A stretch of DNA of 64,000 nucleotides, from assembly GCA_964019055.1 (NCBI GenBank), contig OZ025209.1:11702981-11766980 (forward strand). Reading direction: 5' to 3'. This document shows, piece by piece, positions 47,701-59,609 of this stretch. Position 1 is the stretch's first letter. Each line of letters starts with the position of its first letter. The stretch comes from Anthopleura xanthogrammica. Taxonomy: Eukaryota > Cnidaria > Anthozoa > Actiniaria > Actiniidae. Both the position numbers and the translations under genes were made by a program. The notes beneath the pieces are model-generated. The model worked only from the letters and a program-made list of their open reading frames with translations. It made no database searches and was not told the origin of the DNA.

Positions 47701-50634
47701 CCTCTTCCATATCTCTACAAGAGTTTTCCATGAGTGATGTCTTGTACTTCATTTTCATTTCATCCTCTGCGTCTTCTTTCAAGTTTTCTGGGCATGACTT
47801 GAAATCATGTTGTAGAACATCTCCCATCCATCCTTCACCGGTAAGCTGTTTATGGGAGCCCTGAGCCAATAGACGGCCTTCTTTCATCAACAAGATGTTG
47901 TCAGCTCGGTGAAGGTGCTGAAGTTGATGTGTCACTAGAATTCGTATTCGACTCGCCAGCTCATTACAGATACACTCATCCATAACGTATTGGCCGACCT
48001 TGGCATCTAAAGCGCTCAGTGGATCATCAAGCAAATAGATATCAGCATTAGAGTAGATTGCTCGTGCTAAACTAACACGTACACGTTGACCACCACTCAA
48101 AGTGACACCTCGCTGCCCAGTCACACTCATATCTCCTTTGGGAAAACGGCTGATGTCTTCATTAAGATCACAAACATCTAAAACCCTCTGGTATCTGTTC
48201 TTATCAAACGTTTGTCCAAAGAGGATATTGTCGCGTACTGTGCCAGTGAAAATCCATGGATGTTGACTGACATAAGCGACTTTTCCGTGAGCAGATATAT
48301 TTCCCGATTTGATAGGAACCTCTCTTAAGATGGCCATTAATAACGTAGACTTGCCACTCCCCACAGGTCCTGTAACCATTAGCAACTGGTTTGGTTCTGT
48401 AGTAAAGGAAATGTCATGTAAGGTGCATTGCTCGTCATCTTCAAACCAGCCTGCTGACATCTTTTTCACTGTGACATTGGGCTGCGTGTTCTCATTGTCA
48501 CCATACGGTAATTCCTTCTCATCATCACTATCATCATTACCGTTCAACAATGAATAATCTTTTTTACAGATGTCTTTGCCGGGGTCTTTAGGCAGTCTAA
48601 CCTTCTTTAGAATCTTCACGCAGCTCTGTGTGACTACGGTCTTTAATGGTAATGCACTAAACCTTTTATCTCTAAACGTTTTACCAACATGCCAAGGAGC
48701 ATTTGAAATCAGAAGAAAATCTTGAATTCTTTCTATAGATGTAAGCCCATTTATTACTGTTAGGAAATATAAATTACAGGACAAGGCAACCTCCATGCAT
48801 AAAGTATTATACAACAAAGCCATAGTGAAAATGCTCACGGCATCAACCTGCCCATTAGAGTAGAGTAGTGCTGCAATGGATACTGTGATTGCTATTGGTG
48901 AGAGAGCCACACATTGGCACCCCTGGATCACGGTAAAGATAACTTGTCGACGAATTACGTTGATTTCCTTCCTGTTGAAGAGAAATGTAGAAAAAGTAAC
49001 AGGTCATTATTTATCGCCGAGGGAATTGGGGGGGGGGGGGGGGGGAAGACCTGCACATTTATAGCTGACTCCCACTCCTGATGGCTAAAAACTATGCCGG
49101 TGATTCCCCTAAATCCTCCCACCCTAGGACTAACGCAGATAAGATAAATGCAGTTCCAAACTTTTTACGTGGTACCAGTTTCCTTTTTATTTACTTATTG
49201 CGTTCAACCCAACCACGCAGCCCCAACTTAGTTGAGGGAAATAAGATCGCGATTTGCTATTGGCGACCACACATCACAAACAACAGTTACATATCAGTGC
49301 ATACTTTTTCGACCATGGCCGTTCACCAAATTCAACCACTGATATATAAAATGGTTTTAATGCTTACCTCCTTAAAGATTTGATTGTATCAATGAATTTA
49401 TGTTCAAGTGCGTACATCTTGACAGCTCGTATGCCTGAGATGACGTCCTTGATAGTTGGAAGTCGATGATCAGTTGCTTGTTTTTGTTTGAACAGTAATT
49501 TTCTATAACAACCAGGAACTAAATAATTGCAGAAGACAGATATGAACAAAACTCCTATTCCAGATAATGACTGCCAACCAACAAGTATACATAACAAAGT
49601 GATCCCAATTGTAAATGAAAAAACTACGAACACACACTGAATCCCGTCAGCTACTAATGGTTCCAAAGTTTGTGCGTCGTTGGACAAAAGGTTCATAATC
49701 TTTCCTGTTGTAGTTTTCTTTCTGTTACTGTTAGTCATAGAAAGAATCTGAAAATCAAGAAAGTAGTGTCAGTTCTGTTGTTTTGCTGGGCTGCCTCTAT
49801 ATCATCCTTCTTGAGCAACAAATAGACTAAATTTAATTTAGCATAAACGTAAGATCTCTTCGTTCCTTTGTTTCCAGGCCGGTATATTGGTTGAAAGTAT
49901 ATATAACTGAGGATGCACTTAAACAAAAATTCTTATCCTCAAAAGAACGATTCTGAATTAGAAAACATTACTAAGTTGGTCGATTTGCCTTCGTCGCAAA
50001 TGCCGCGAATAATGTGAACCAAAGTAGGACTTTTTCGATAATAAAATAACTTTGTCCAGAAAGCCCTATTTACGACCTTGATTTACAGTCCTCCAAAAAG
50101 GAGAAAAAATCTTACCTTCTTGTATATTACCCCTATTACAGCAGCCTTTAGCTGCATGCCCATGGTGTTGTTGACGTAGAATTTATGATGGCAGCAAAAC
50201 ACCCTGATATAGCTGAATATACCAATGCCTAATACAATAAGAAGAGGATGCCATTTTTCCATATGAGATTCTCCTTTTAGATAAATGAAAAACAGCCAAA
50301 GAAGCACCACTAAAGCAAACTGCATGAACATTTCTGTCAACCTCAACGTCGTCGATATTAAATACTTTTTCAGTGGGAAGACACGAAGAATAGCTTTCCA
50401 TAGCTTGGGTCGTCTTCCCTCTCTGTTTGCGCTGTTTATTTCTTGTGACCAAGTTTCTTCAAGTCGTTGAACCAGGTGTTCTGCCTTATATTCATCTTGC
50501 AGGGGATAAAGGTCGTCTTGAGTGAGAGGTCTTTGAGCACCAAGTTTGAAAAGATCAAGCAACCAAGCAAAAAACAGACGACTAAGAAATCCAGATTTAA
50601 TGGATTGAGAATTTGAATTCTGAGATGAAGCCAT
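44731..50634 (-). CDS. ABCC4: ABCC4-like (MRP4-type) ABC transporter, 6 exons
   Basis: Full-length ABC exporter of the short MRP type; relatives pump organic anions, cyclic nucleotides and drug conjugates across the plasma membrane. Exons on the minus strand: 50634-50116, 49747-49368, 48971-47584, 46960-46390, 46061-45925, 45656-44731; 3921 nt, 1306 aa (human ABCC4 1325). NBD1: Walker A GPVGSGKS (about 501-508), LSGGQ (591-595), Walker B IYLLDD (611-616). NBD2: GRTGAGKS (1097-1104), LSAGE (1199-1203), ILVLDE (1219-1224), IAHRLN switch. NBD1 has Asp where NBD2 has the catalytic Glu, the ABCC asymmetry. NBD2 signature has Glu instead of the usual Gln. The exon 5 acceptor (CCGAAG) is weak but in phase. 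Six coding exons is few for this family. No N-terminal TMD0 is present, consistent with ABCC4 rather than ABCC1. Confidence 0.93.
47014..47430. mobile_element. Foldback element bounded by poly(G) and poly(C), ABCC4 intron 3
   Basis: Ends are a G-run followed by GACTCCCTTATAAGAGGGGG and the complement followed by a C-run. The interior repeats CCCTAA(A/G)(A/C)GGGACC-like blocks at least five times. A related G-run start occurs at 58690. Confidence 0.8.
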
Positions 50635-51280
50635 TACGGCGATGGGATACAGGAAAAGTTATTTTTTCTTGGACTTGAGTACCACTTCAGTTATCTGAAG
50701 CAAAAAGCAAACCAGATGATTTCTAGTTAGTTAATACAAGTATTATGATTGGTATTGCTAGTGTTAATGCATGATGTGTAAGTTGCGGTTACAACCGAAC
50801 GACAGCCAATGTGCTCACAGAGTTGTGTTGAAGAAATAGTGCAGGGCGGATCGGAGAGAACCTGCCCGTCAAATAAATCTTCTAATAAGCACTTGGAAAC
50901 ATTGCAGTTCTGGGAAACTTTTTTAGAGCCTTAAAAGGCTCTGTTACACGCTACGATTTCTCGTAAAACTTACCTCGCGAAAAAAAAAATAGTTGTAAGT
51001 TGCACGAGCGTTTTTCACGTTTAACACCTCCTTGCACAACTTCAATTTTCATTTTTTTTTTTTTGCTGTACGAAAAGTAAGTACGTACGAGTGAACGAGC
51101 TGTATGAGTGAACGTCGAACATACCTCAGTAAGGCAACCAAATTCCCCCCTGAATTGACATGTTGACCGAGGATGATGCCGTTCACAAACACCTCAGCAA
51201 CCTATAATTTCACTGCCACTTTCCACCTCATTTGAGCGACAGTACTTAGTATATATTAATATATATTAATGAAGGGAAAC

Positions 51281-51527
51281 ACAATAGAAATCATTTTCCG
51301 TGGAGGAGGTTGTATATCTGATACAAAATCGTCCTGATTTGCATAAACTTTAACTCCAATTTTCTCAGCCAAATTCAATTTTATATTTAAGATTTTAGTA
51401 GAACATGATATAGGCCTGAATGTGTACACCTAGACGTTTCATAAGTAATATACAATATTTGTGTCCGTGTTGTATCAGATATACAATCACTCACCTTCGG
51501 CTCGTGGTTGTATATAATAATAATATA

Positions 51528-51580
<53 letters not shown>

Positions 51581-51891
51581 GCAATTATTGGACGAGGTTG
51601 AGCAAAATATCGTGATTTGTTAGTGGCGAGCAAGCAATTATTTGCCGATGTCGAAGGCAGTAGCCGTCTAGTGACAATTAGTCCCTTTCACTCATCCAGA
51701 ACATCCAACACACAAAGAATAAAGTGAAAATCACAAAGAGTCTTAGTGTATTTTGTAATAATGGATGTCCAGGCTGTGTGACAGTGACTAAATAGGTACT
51801 ACTTGCAAGTATCAATTTTGAATTCATTCCACGGCTTCAATTGTATATCTGATACAACACGGCCACTCATATTGTATATATTACTTATAGT
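51281..51891. repeat. Family F repeat, copy 1, interrupted by an (AAT)n array
   Basis: Runs from ACAATAGAAATCATT to TCGTGGTTGTATA (51281-51515), then an (AAT)n array and about 260 unrelated bases, then the other half of the terminal hairpin, TTGTATATCTGATACAACAC (51841-51891). Confidence 0.8.
51517..51580. repeat. (AAT)n microsatellite
   Basis: About 18 AAT/ATA triplets with one interruption. Confidence 0.95.
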
Positions 51892-52464
51892 ATATAGTAC
51901 AGTACATATAAATACCTTGGAGAACCACTGAGGAAGACAAACATCCACTTTCCTTAGAATGATCTATCTTCTCGAGGAAAGACGTGTTCTAGAAGGGCAA
52001 CGAAACCATCGGTAACCCTGCCTACTAGAGGGCACACTTCTACGAAGTTTGTTTTGCAGCCATTTCTTCAAGGGTTCAAAAAATCTAATTACCAGTAAAG
52101 CATCAAGTAGAAAATCAATGTTTTATCATTGCATTTGATAACTTTTCCATAGCAAGATGATATAAATTAGTCCTTAAAAAACACTTCATATAATAGAAAT
52201 AAAGGTAAAAGAATAATTAAAATACAAGAGGTCTAAACAATATTTGAGCTTAATAGCAGTTTCCTAGGTTGTTTGCGGATCTCGAACAGTTGTTTCGAAA
52301 TTTTCAGAAGTTTCGAAAACAGAACTAATAATATGATTCAAGGATTCAAACAGTCACCACAAATGATGGGATATAACTACGTTTTCTTATTTTAAGCCGT
52401 AAAAGAGTTAGAAGACTAATAGAGGTTAATATTAAAATCATTTATACACCTCATGAATAATTAA

Positions 52465-52735
52465 TGAGAAAACACAATAGAAATCATTGTCTGTTGAGGA
52501 GGTTGTTTATTTGATACAAAATCGTCCTGATTTGCATAAACTTTAACTCCAATTTTCTCAGCCAAATTCAATTTTATCTTTAAAATTTTAGTAGAACATG
52601 AATGTATACACCTAGACGTTTCATAAGTAATATACAATATGAGTGGCCGTGTTGTATCAGATATACAATCACTCGCCTTCGGCTCGTGGTTGTATATCTG
52701 ATACAACACGGCCACTCATATTGTATATATTACTA
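52465..52735. repeat. Family F repeat, copy 2, intact hairpin
   Basis: Contains AAAATCGTCCTGATTTGCAT, CACCTAGACGTTTCATAAGT and a terminal hairpin whose arms are TTGTATCAGATATACAA(T/C) and whose loop is CTCGCCTTCGGCTCG. A 3' copy is at 63545-63825. Confidence 0.9.
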
Positions 52736-52884
52736 AGTATGCCGCAAAAACAATAGGAAAACACAGCCTTATTTGTTAGATTTCCCTACTAAAGTAATAA
52801 TAATAAGCTTGGAGATAAATCACTTTTTTTATAGTGGGATACAAATTCAGTAACTTATTAATACTGGTTTCCAATTTGGCCCAC

Positions 52885-53058
52885 TGCCACTCACACACAC
52901 TACCACTATATTATATATTCTATGCATACAACTCTCAACTCACATGTTGAATTTATAGGGAGGGAGGAAAAACCTGGAGAAAAAACCCTCGTGGCAAGGG
53001 AGAGAAAAACACATCAACACATATGATCCAACCCGAGCTGGGGCTCGAACCCGGACCA
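52885..53058 (-). mobile_element. tRNA-headed SINE copy, cut by another element
   Basis: Body AGGGAGGAAAAACCTGGAGA is followed on the plus strand by an inverted B box (GGGGCTCGAACCCGGACC). The A-box side is interrupted at about 53056 by a palindromic element. Confidence 0.75.
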
Positions 53059-53300
53059 CGACTTGGAACGACCGAAGTTTTGTCACGAAGTCAGTTTATC
53101 TTGAAAAGTGCATGTTGTCAGGGGCAACGTCAAAAGTATTCAGTAGGAAGCAAGCATGATACTGACGTCACCGCGGCGGCAATTAAGCTCGTAAATTTTC
53201 CCCACACTATACGGTTTAATACTTTGACGTTGCCCCTGACAACATGCACTTTTCAACGCCGGACAAAACTTCGTGACAAAACTTCTGTCGTTCCAAGCTT
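53056..53300. mobile_element. Palindromic element nested in the SINE
   Basis: Arms ACTTGGAACGACCGAAGTTT and AAAACTTCTGTCGTTCCAAG, then AAGTGCATGTTGTCAGGGGC and its complement further in. Confidence 0.85.
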
Positions 53301-53330
53301 AACTGAGAAGCGTAGAGCGTAGTACATATA

Positions 53331-53550
53331 CCTAATTGCAAGAACGTTGTCATATAAAAATAACAAATAATTAATTAGAATTTATTTTCTTTATTTTGAT
53401 TGATGAGAATAACTGTTTAGTAATATACCAACAAGATTAACTCAAAAATATCAGTCTATGCCTTCAAAACAGTGAAATAATTACGTCTGTTTTGCAAAAA
53501 TAATTAATTCCTACTTGTTATTTTAATATGGCAACGTTCTTGCAATTAGG
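53331..53550. mobile_element. MITE with 19-bp terminal inverted repeats
   Basis: CCTAATTGCAAGAACGTTG at the left and its exact complement at the right. Flanks ATATA and TGTATA suggest a TA-containing target site. Confidence 0.85.
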
Positions 53551-54260
53551 TGTATAAAGATTAATAAATTTTGTACAATAAATAAAAAATAAAAAAGTAC
53601 AAAAAAATAAAAAGAAACTTTATTTATTTGTGTTTCATAATTGTTGAAAATAAACGTTGGCAAAGAATATTACACAACTACCACATTGATGAATAATTTA
53701 GGTATGTAATATTGAATGCATAGCGTATAGTGTATTTGGAATCAATCTCAAGCAAGGGTGGATCCAGGGGGAGGGTCAGGGGGTCCAGACACCCTGTCAT
53801 ACCTAAAGTTCCATTGTTTCTTTTACCCTAAAATTTAGTTTTGCCACAGGTTTGAAGTGAATTTTGTATGAAGTCTACATTTGGTATTTTTGGGATGTGA
53901 AGTATTTTTGGGATGTGAAGGTGGTGAATAGTCACATGAATAAAAAGTATCGCAACAATTCAACCTTGCCTATAGGGAATGTTTAAATTCATGTTCAAAC
54001 TTTATAGGTGTAGTCTAGTGGAGGGATAGAGGAGAAGATTTCTTTTTTCTCAATTTCTTTGCATTTGCAAAATTTGAAGAAGAACAAAATTGACAAATGC
54101 AAAAAAAAGTTAAATAAAAAAGGGGGGTTAAGAAGAAGAAATGCGATACAAATTTCCAGCCTTCCAAGAAAGGCTGTAAATTACTCATGTAATTCAAACC
54201 AAATGCCTAAACTGCATTACTTGGGCTCAGAATCATAGATTATGAGCAATATAAGCTTTA
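53551..54260. other. No gene seen
   Basis: AT-rich stretch downstream of the LITAF gene. I find no coding or structured repeat signal. Confidence 0.5.
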
Positions 54261-54372
54261 TAGACCCCTTGAACGTGACCTCAAAGCAGCTCAATTTGTA
54301 GGACATAACAAAAGAATTCTAATCTCCTGAGAACTGGAAACCTATTTTGTCTCAATTGGGCTGTGTTTAGAA
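54261..54372. mobile_element. Palindromic element, family E copy 3
   Basis: TAGACCCCTTGAACGTGACC leads into AGCAGCTCAATTTGTAGGAC, with the complement CAATTGGGCTGTG at the right. Confidence 0.7.
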
Positions 54373-54409
54373 GTGCTGTGAGGGGTTTGTTCATCTCATC
54401 TCACTCTTT

Positions 54410-54640
54410 CTACTTCATATACATTATGGATGGTTAAAGACTACATATAGTGCAACTACAGTAATTTGTGAGAAAAAGACTGAATTCAGAAAGAAGTGCA
54501 AGGGGATTATATGGCACTCCCTATGATTTCAGTCTTCTACCTCAGATACATTATGGATGGTTCCTCCATAGACTATATATAGTGCAACTACAGTAATTTG
54601 TGAGAAAAAGACCGAATTCAGAAAGAAGTGATTTTAAAAA
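54410..54640. repeat. Tandem duplication of ~120 bp downstream of LITAF
   Basis: Two copies of ATACATTATGGATGGTT ... TAGTGCAACTACAGTAATTT ... GAATTCAGAAAGAAGTG, starting near 54418 and 54547. Confidence 0.8.
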
Positions 54641-54871
54641 TCAATGCAAAATCACATCTTTCCAGAATATAATCAAATTTCAGTGGCAAAGCTGCCTACA
54701 CAAACATACACAATGGCCCCCTGGAAAGACTCCCATGGACAGCTCCCTTGATTTGCTTGGTTGCTTGGCCTATAATAAAGTACACTAAGATGGGAACGTG
54801 GCTATGCCACTAAATTTAGTCTCCTCTACAAGGAGGTGGTAAAAATAGAGTGTGTAAGTCTAATCATCCCC

Positions 54872-57730
54872 TCAATCAGCAGGGCCATCATCTCCAGGGC
54901 CTGGACCCTCATGACTAGGACGCCTAAATCCACCACCACCACCACCACCACCACCACCACCACCACCACCTGACTGAACCGCAGGTTGCTTGAATGTAGC
55001 AAGGTGTTTTTTGCAGTTGGGACAATAATGTGAGGCATCTTTTGAGCAGTCCATAAAAAATGGCAAGCAGCAACAACTGAATGAAAGATAAAAAAATAAA
55101 ATAAAAAATGAAAATAGATAAAAATCAAAAGGTATTAGTTGTATTGCTAAATTAACCAAACAACAAGGTTATGAGCATTGCTTTTAGAATATAAAGTCAC
55201 TCGGTGAAAAAACCTTGATGAGATTTTAACCCATGACCCTAATTATTTTTATGGATTATCTAGATATCAGGTCAGACTGGAGTGTGGCATGGTAATTATG
55301 ATACTATTGTAAGTTGTGGTAGAGTGCATTCAGTAAAAGCATGAAACATTAGTAACACTATTTTGTACTATTTTATGCTAATTCTTTTGTTTTCTTTTGT
55401 TCAACTAGCACTATTTTGCACAATTTAGTAATTAGTGTTTCACGCTTTTACTGAATGCACTCTAAGTAATTATAAATCAAAATAAAATAAAAGATAGAAC
55501 ATAAAATCATCCTTGTTTTACACATATTTTAGCACATATTAGCCAGTGGCTAACAAACCTGTGGTCTTTAATCAGTCAGATCATGATTGAATTAGAATTT
55601 AGATATTAATTTTAGCAAGCTAAGGAAAATTGAGGAAAAACCCTCAACCCATACCACAGCAGTGTGAGGTGGCTCATGTGATAACACAAACACAGTACAT
55701 ATGCATGGAATGCCATTAATGCAGTTTTAAAGAGGTTGGTCAGAATTTTTTTGTTGGTTCAGATTAACTTTTACAGGGTCGAAATATAAAAATAATAGCT
55801 GTTGAAATTTTAATATTTTAGGCTCAGTAATCACTAGCGAGTTTTTTTACATATTCTCGCTAGCAAGTTTGTTTTATGACAAAAATCTTGCTAGAAAGAA
55901 GAACTAAAGGAGTTTTTCCTTGTCATGGATAAAGTCTTGCAGCAACTGAAAGGTTCATGCCATTTCAGTGTTTATGACAGCTATATAAACCAATTTCTAC
56001 CCACCATTGTAAATTTTGTATTATGAAGCTAATCTGACTAGGAAAATAACCCTTATTTTATGTTACAACAACAGCGACATTCATTAAAGAGTCGAAAAAG
56101 CAACACTGACATTTCAACTCTAGCCCAGGGTGAGATGAGTGTTTTAAATTAGTGACAAAGCGACACCAGAGCCCCCTTTATAGGCCCCTTTACCAGCCCC
56201 ATCCATCCATCCAACCCCAGACATTAATAACAAATTGTTCCTTAAAATATAATACCCATTTTGCAAAAGAAGAGAGTGTTTTCAAACAATTCTTTGAAAC
56301 TTCTTTGTATGTTATGTCTGATGCATATATCCCTGCAATGTCGAACAAAAGATATTTCTACACATAGCCTCCTTTGTTATGACTGCATGTTTTCGTTGCT
56401 ATGCATTGATCAAGACAAAAGTTGTGACAGGGAAATCAGACAATAGATTACCATCATTGATGCTTTAACATTTAACATAACTACTGGTAGAAAATTCGTA
56501 AAAGAAAAGGGGTTGTCTCTGGTTATATATTTGATATATTTCCGGTCATGGTACTGTACTACTTTGACCTTCATCAGATATGTTAGGCTATATTAATTAC
56601 GAGGTTCTTAAAGCTTTAAATACCTTGTAATTAACATAACATAACATAACATAACATATCTGATGAAGGTCAAATAATAGATCAAATAAGCCGATCGAGA
56701 CAACCCATTTTCGTTATAAATGATTATCAAGCTTGATTACCAATTCTTTAAATATTTCAACTGGTACTATAGGAAGCATTTGAGCAATAAATATTTTACC
56801 CACCAGACACAGGAGAAGAATAAACAATGTATGCACGTTGTTGTCCCTATTTCGCGTTCAACCTTCGAATCAACTACTGCATGACAATGAGGACACTCAC
56901 ATCGGACTGGTGTGTGTTCAAATGTAACTGGCTGGGGTTGAACAAAAACAGCTGGTTGCTGGGTATAAATAAAATGTAAAAAAAAAAAATTAGTAATGAC
57001 AAGGAAATTGTATTCAAAATCTAAACATTTTGTGATATCTCATAATTTCAGCATGCTCAATTTTAATTTTAATTAAGGCACTATTAAGCCTTAATCATTG
57101 TATTACAACCTACTGTATGTAAGCTTAAGCTTTTATGTTATAATTAAGCTTCAATGTGAATAATTGTTAAATATTATATTACATGACGTTTGAGCTGTGC
57201 TTGTGGCAGTCACTATCAGAATAAAGGACACGTGCATGTATACATTAAGTAATGATAATCAACTTTATATATCATAACATAATCAGTAATTTTGTACTTA
57301 GTCATAACATAAACACCCCTTATTTCTCGCATTATTCAATTTGCACCAAACAAAAACAACAGTCATAACAGAACAATTCGAATATCAGATAACAGATTGA
57401 TTAAGCTTAGTGAAACGAGACTTCAAGCTCATTAGCTCGCTTTAGTTAGCGCGAGATTTACTTCAAAAAGGTATATATCCATCTAAATCGTCTAGTGATT
57501 TATAAGCTTGGTTAACAAACCTGTGGTTGCCCAGCTGGTTGAACATATCCTGGATAACCTTGAGGTTGTCCCGGTCCTGGTTGATAATATACCTGTTGCT
57601 GAGGGTACTGCTGTGGAGACGGCTGATAAGCCATGCCTTGTGGAGGAGGGTAGTTAGTCCCTGGATACTGTCCTTGTGGATATCCTTGGTTTGGTGGAGG
57701 GTAGCCTTGACTTTGAGGCGGATAACTCAT
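54872..57730 (-). CDS. LITAF: LITAF-domain protein with polyglycine tail, 3 exons
   Basis: LITAF/CDIP-type protein: a monotopic zinc-binding protein of late endosomes and lysosomes. Exons on the minus strand: 57730-57521, 56958-56804, 55076-54872; 570 nt, 189 aa. Residues 1-75 are a Pro/Gln/Tyr/Gly-rich region starting MSYPPQSQGYPPPNQGYP. The LITAF domain follows: CECPHC, then a hydrophobic Cys-rich segment running CLFFSC...CCCLPFFMDC, then HYCPNCKKHLATF. Most relatives end soon after this motif; here a tail continues with 14 consecutive Gly and GPGPGDDGPAD. The Gly run is a GGT microsatellite (54930-54969 on the plus strand as CCA repeats). The exon 2 donor must be GTGGGT to keep phase and restore the Cys; the exon 1 donor is GTTTGT. 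Which LITAF paralogue this is cannot be told here. Confidence 0.9.
55321..55463. mobile_element. MITE with ~27-bp terminal inverted repeats in LITAF intron 2
   Basis: AGAGTGCATTCAGTAAAAGC at the left and GCTTTTACTGAATGCACTCT at the right, with GTTTCA/TGAAAC continuing inwards. Confidence 0.85.
55585..55720 (-). mobile_element. Degraded SINE fragment in LITAF intron 2
   Basis: ATTGAATTAGAATTTAGATA and GGAAAATTGAGGAAAAACCC resemble the SINE body; the head is not clear. Confidence 0.4.
56566..56676. mobile_element. Short palindromic element in LITAF intron 2
   Basis: Arms TTGACCTTCATCAGATATGT and ACATATCTGATGAAGGTCAA; includes a five-copy AACAT tandem. Confidence 0.75.
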
Positions 57731-59117
57731 CGTCCTCTATCTAGTCGGTACGTCCTTACGTATGGCTCTGAATTTCGAAGTACAAGCGCTTAAAATCACG
57801 ACTACAAATGTTAGTTTTCAAAAGATATGAATTATTAAAGGAAATCTGTGATTCGTTCTCAATCGTAGACCCGAAGCTGCATTTATATAAGCGTATTTTT
57901 AGCCTTGTTCATCACTTTGGCACTTCACTTCTTGTGTTTGCACAGCAGTGTCACGGTAGATGCGCAGTGCGAGTCTAATGTGTGACGTCATGCGTTCGAA
58001 GTGGAACTCAAACTTTGGTGACGTATTTCCGGTTTCTGATAAATACGAATACCGTATGCTATAAAACTCCATCGAGAAGATTATTCTCAAAAAAGAATAA
58101 AAAGCAGAACAAGAACACAAGAGACACTGAAGTAAAGAGATAGGAAAAAGAAATTAATTGGGGAAAATTCATCAAGTTTTGGATCTTGGACCGATCTTGA
58201 ATCTGCCATGCATTATGATTTATTTTATCATAAAACAGCGGCGACACAGTGGATTTCCGAATGAAAATTGCAGGGCTCTGGTCTCCGGCATTTAGTAGAA
58301 CATGCGCAGTAAAATGGGCTCTGGAGGCAAGCAAATTTATACTGTAAGTAAGTATTAAAGTAAGTAAGTAAGTAAGTTTATTTATTTATTCACGTTAAGT
58401 AACACAAAGGAGCTTACAATAAGACTCGTTAGAAAGTACACGTGCTAATCTAATCTAATTATATTACAAAATGTATGAATTTAAATATATTGTACAGAAA
58501 TAAGAATCTCCCATCCTACCAGTATTTCATAAAAACTACATAAACCCCGACTTAGAAAATAGTGAGAAAAAAAAAAAACTTAATGTAATATTTTAATGAC
58601 TGCCAATGCGCATGCTCAAGGATCATACATGTCAAATTGATGAAAAATTATATATCTAACTAATTCAGTGTAATTTTGAGTAAATCAGAAACCCGGGGGG
58701 GGGGGTGGGAACCTCTCATTTGGAAAGGGCGGGAATGCTAGTCGTACCTTTAGGGAGTTAATTTTCGTTATTTGGTATCTTTTAGGGTATTTAAACAAAA
58801 AAAACAAAAACAATTAAGATGCTGTAAAATTAGCGTCATTTGGCACCATTTACGGGTGAAACTGCGCATGCGACTGTATGACTACGAGAAAGATAATTTT
58901 TGTACCATGTAGGGGTCATTTTTAAAATTTTCGACGAACATCAACCCACCCCCCCCCCCCCCCTAATCATTTCGATGCCACCATTTCGTCAGAGCGCATG
59001 CTCTAGAAATTTCATCATATTTTCAAAACCACTTCTGAGAACGAGGACACTAGATCTAGCCAATTTCAGATCAAACATGTTATTATCTAGCTTTGAAAAG
59101 TTAACAAAGCCTTTGTC
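57731..59117. other. LITAF upstream region; no second gene seen
   Basis: Presumed LITAF promoter at the left. It also holds an (AAGT)n stretch (58340-58378) and a G-run/C-run bounded segment (58694-58953) resembling the ABCC4 intron foldback. Confidence 0.45.
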
Positions 59118-59430
59118 ATTCTCGTTCCCAGACCCTACTCTTTAGCCAAATCTTAGGTTTTGGGAAACCCTACTACCGGAAGCCAGAATTTTGCGACCAT
59201 TTCGTCAGAGCGCATGCTCTATCTTGGGATATATAGCTAACCTTTCTAACGGATTGTTTACGTCTTCTATTTGCAAAGACTTAAAATTTTTAAATGTTTG
59301 GTGAAAGGAAACAGGTTTTGATTCTAGATTCGAAGATATGTGACCGTCGATTTGGCTTGCTTGGTTTCCGTTGGTATGTTTGTTTATCCTATACTGGCTA
59401 TTGGCCAATCAGAGAGAGCAAATATATTTA
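59118..59430. mobile_element. Inverted-repeat element, family D copy 2, partial
   Basis: ATTCTCGTTCCCAGACCCTA, ACTACCGGAAGCCAGAATTT and GCTTGCTTGGTTTCCGTTGG match 25500-25965 in inverted orientation. The far end is missing. Confidence 0.75.
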
Positions 59431-59609
59431 GGATTCTTTGGTTTTAATTGGAAACTGAGTCAGTCACGTGGTAAGATTCTCGGTTGGTTCCTCTCGCTCG
59501 TTTCCTCTTCACCAGTTTTTCTTGGCTGATTCCCACTCGATCCACAGGGTTCCCAACGTCCCAGTCACAAAACAATCCAACAATCCCAAATAGAAGTGGT
59601 CACAACAAG

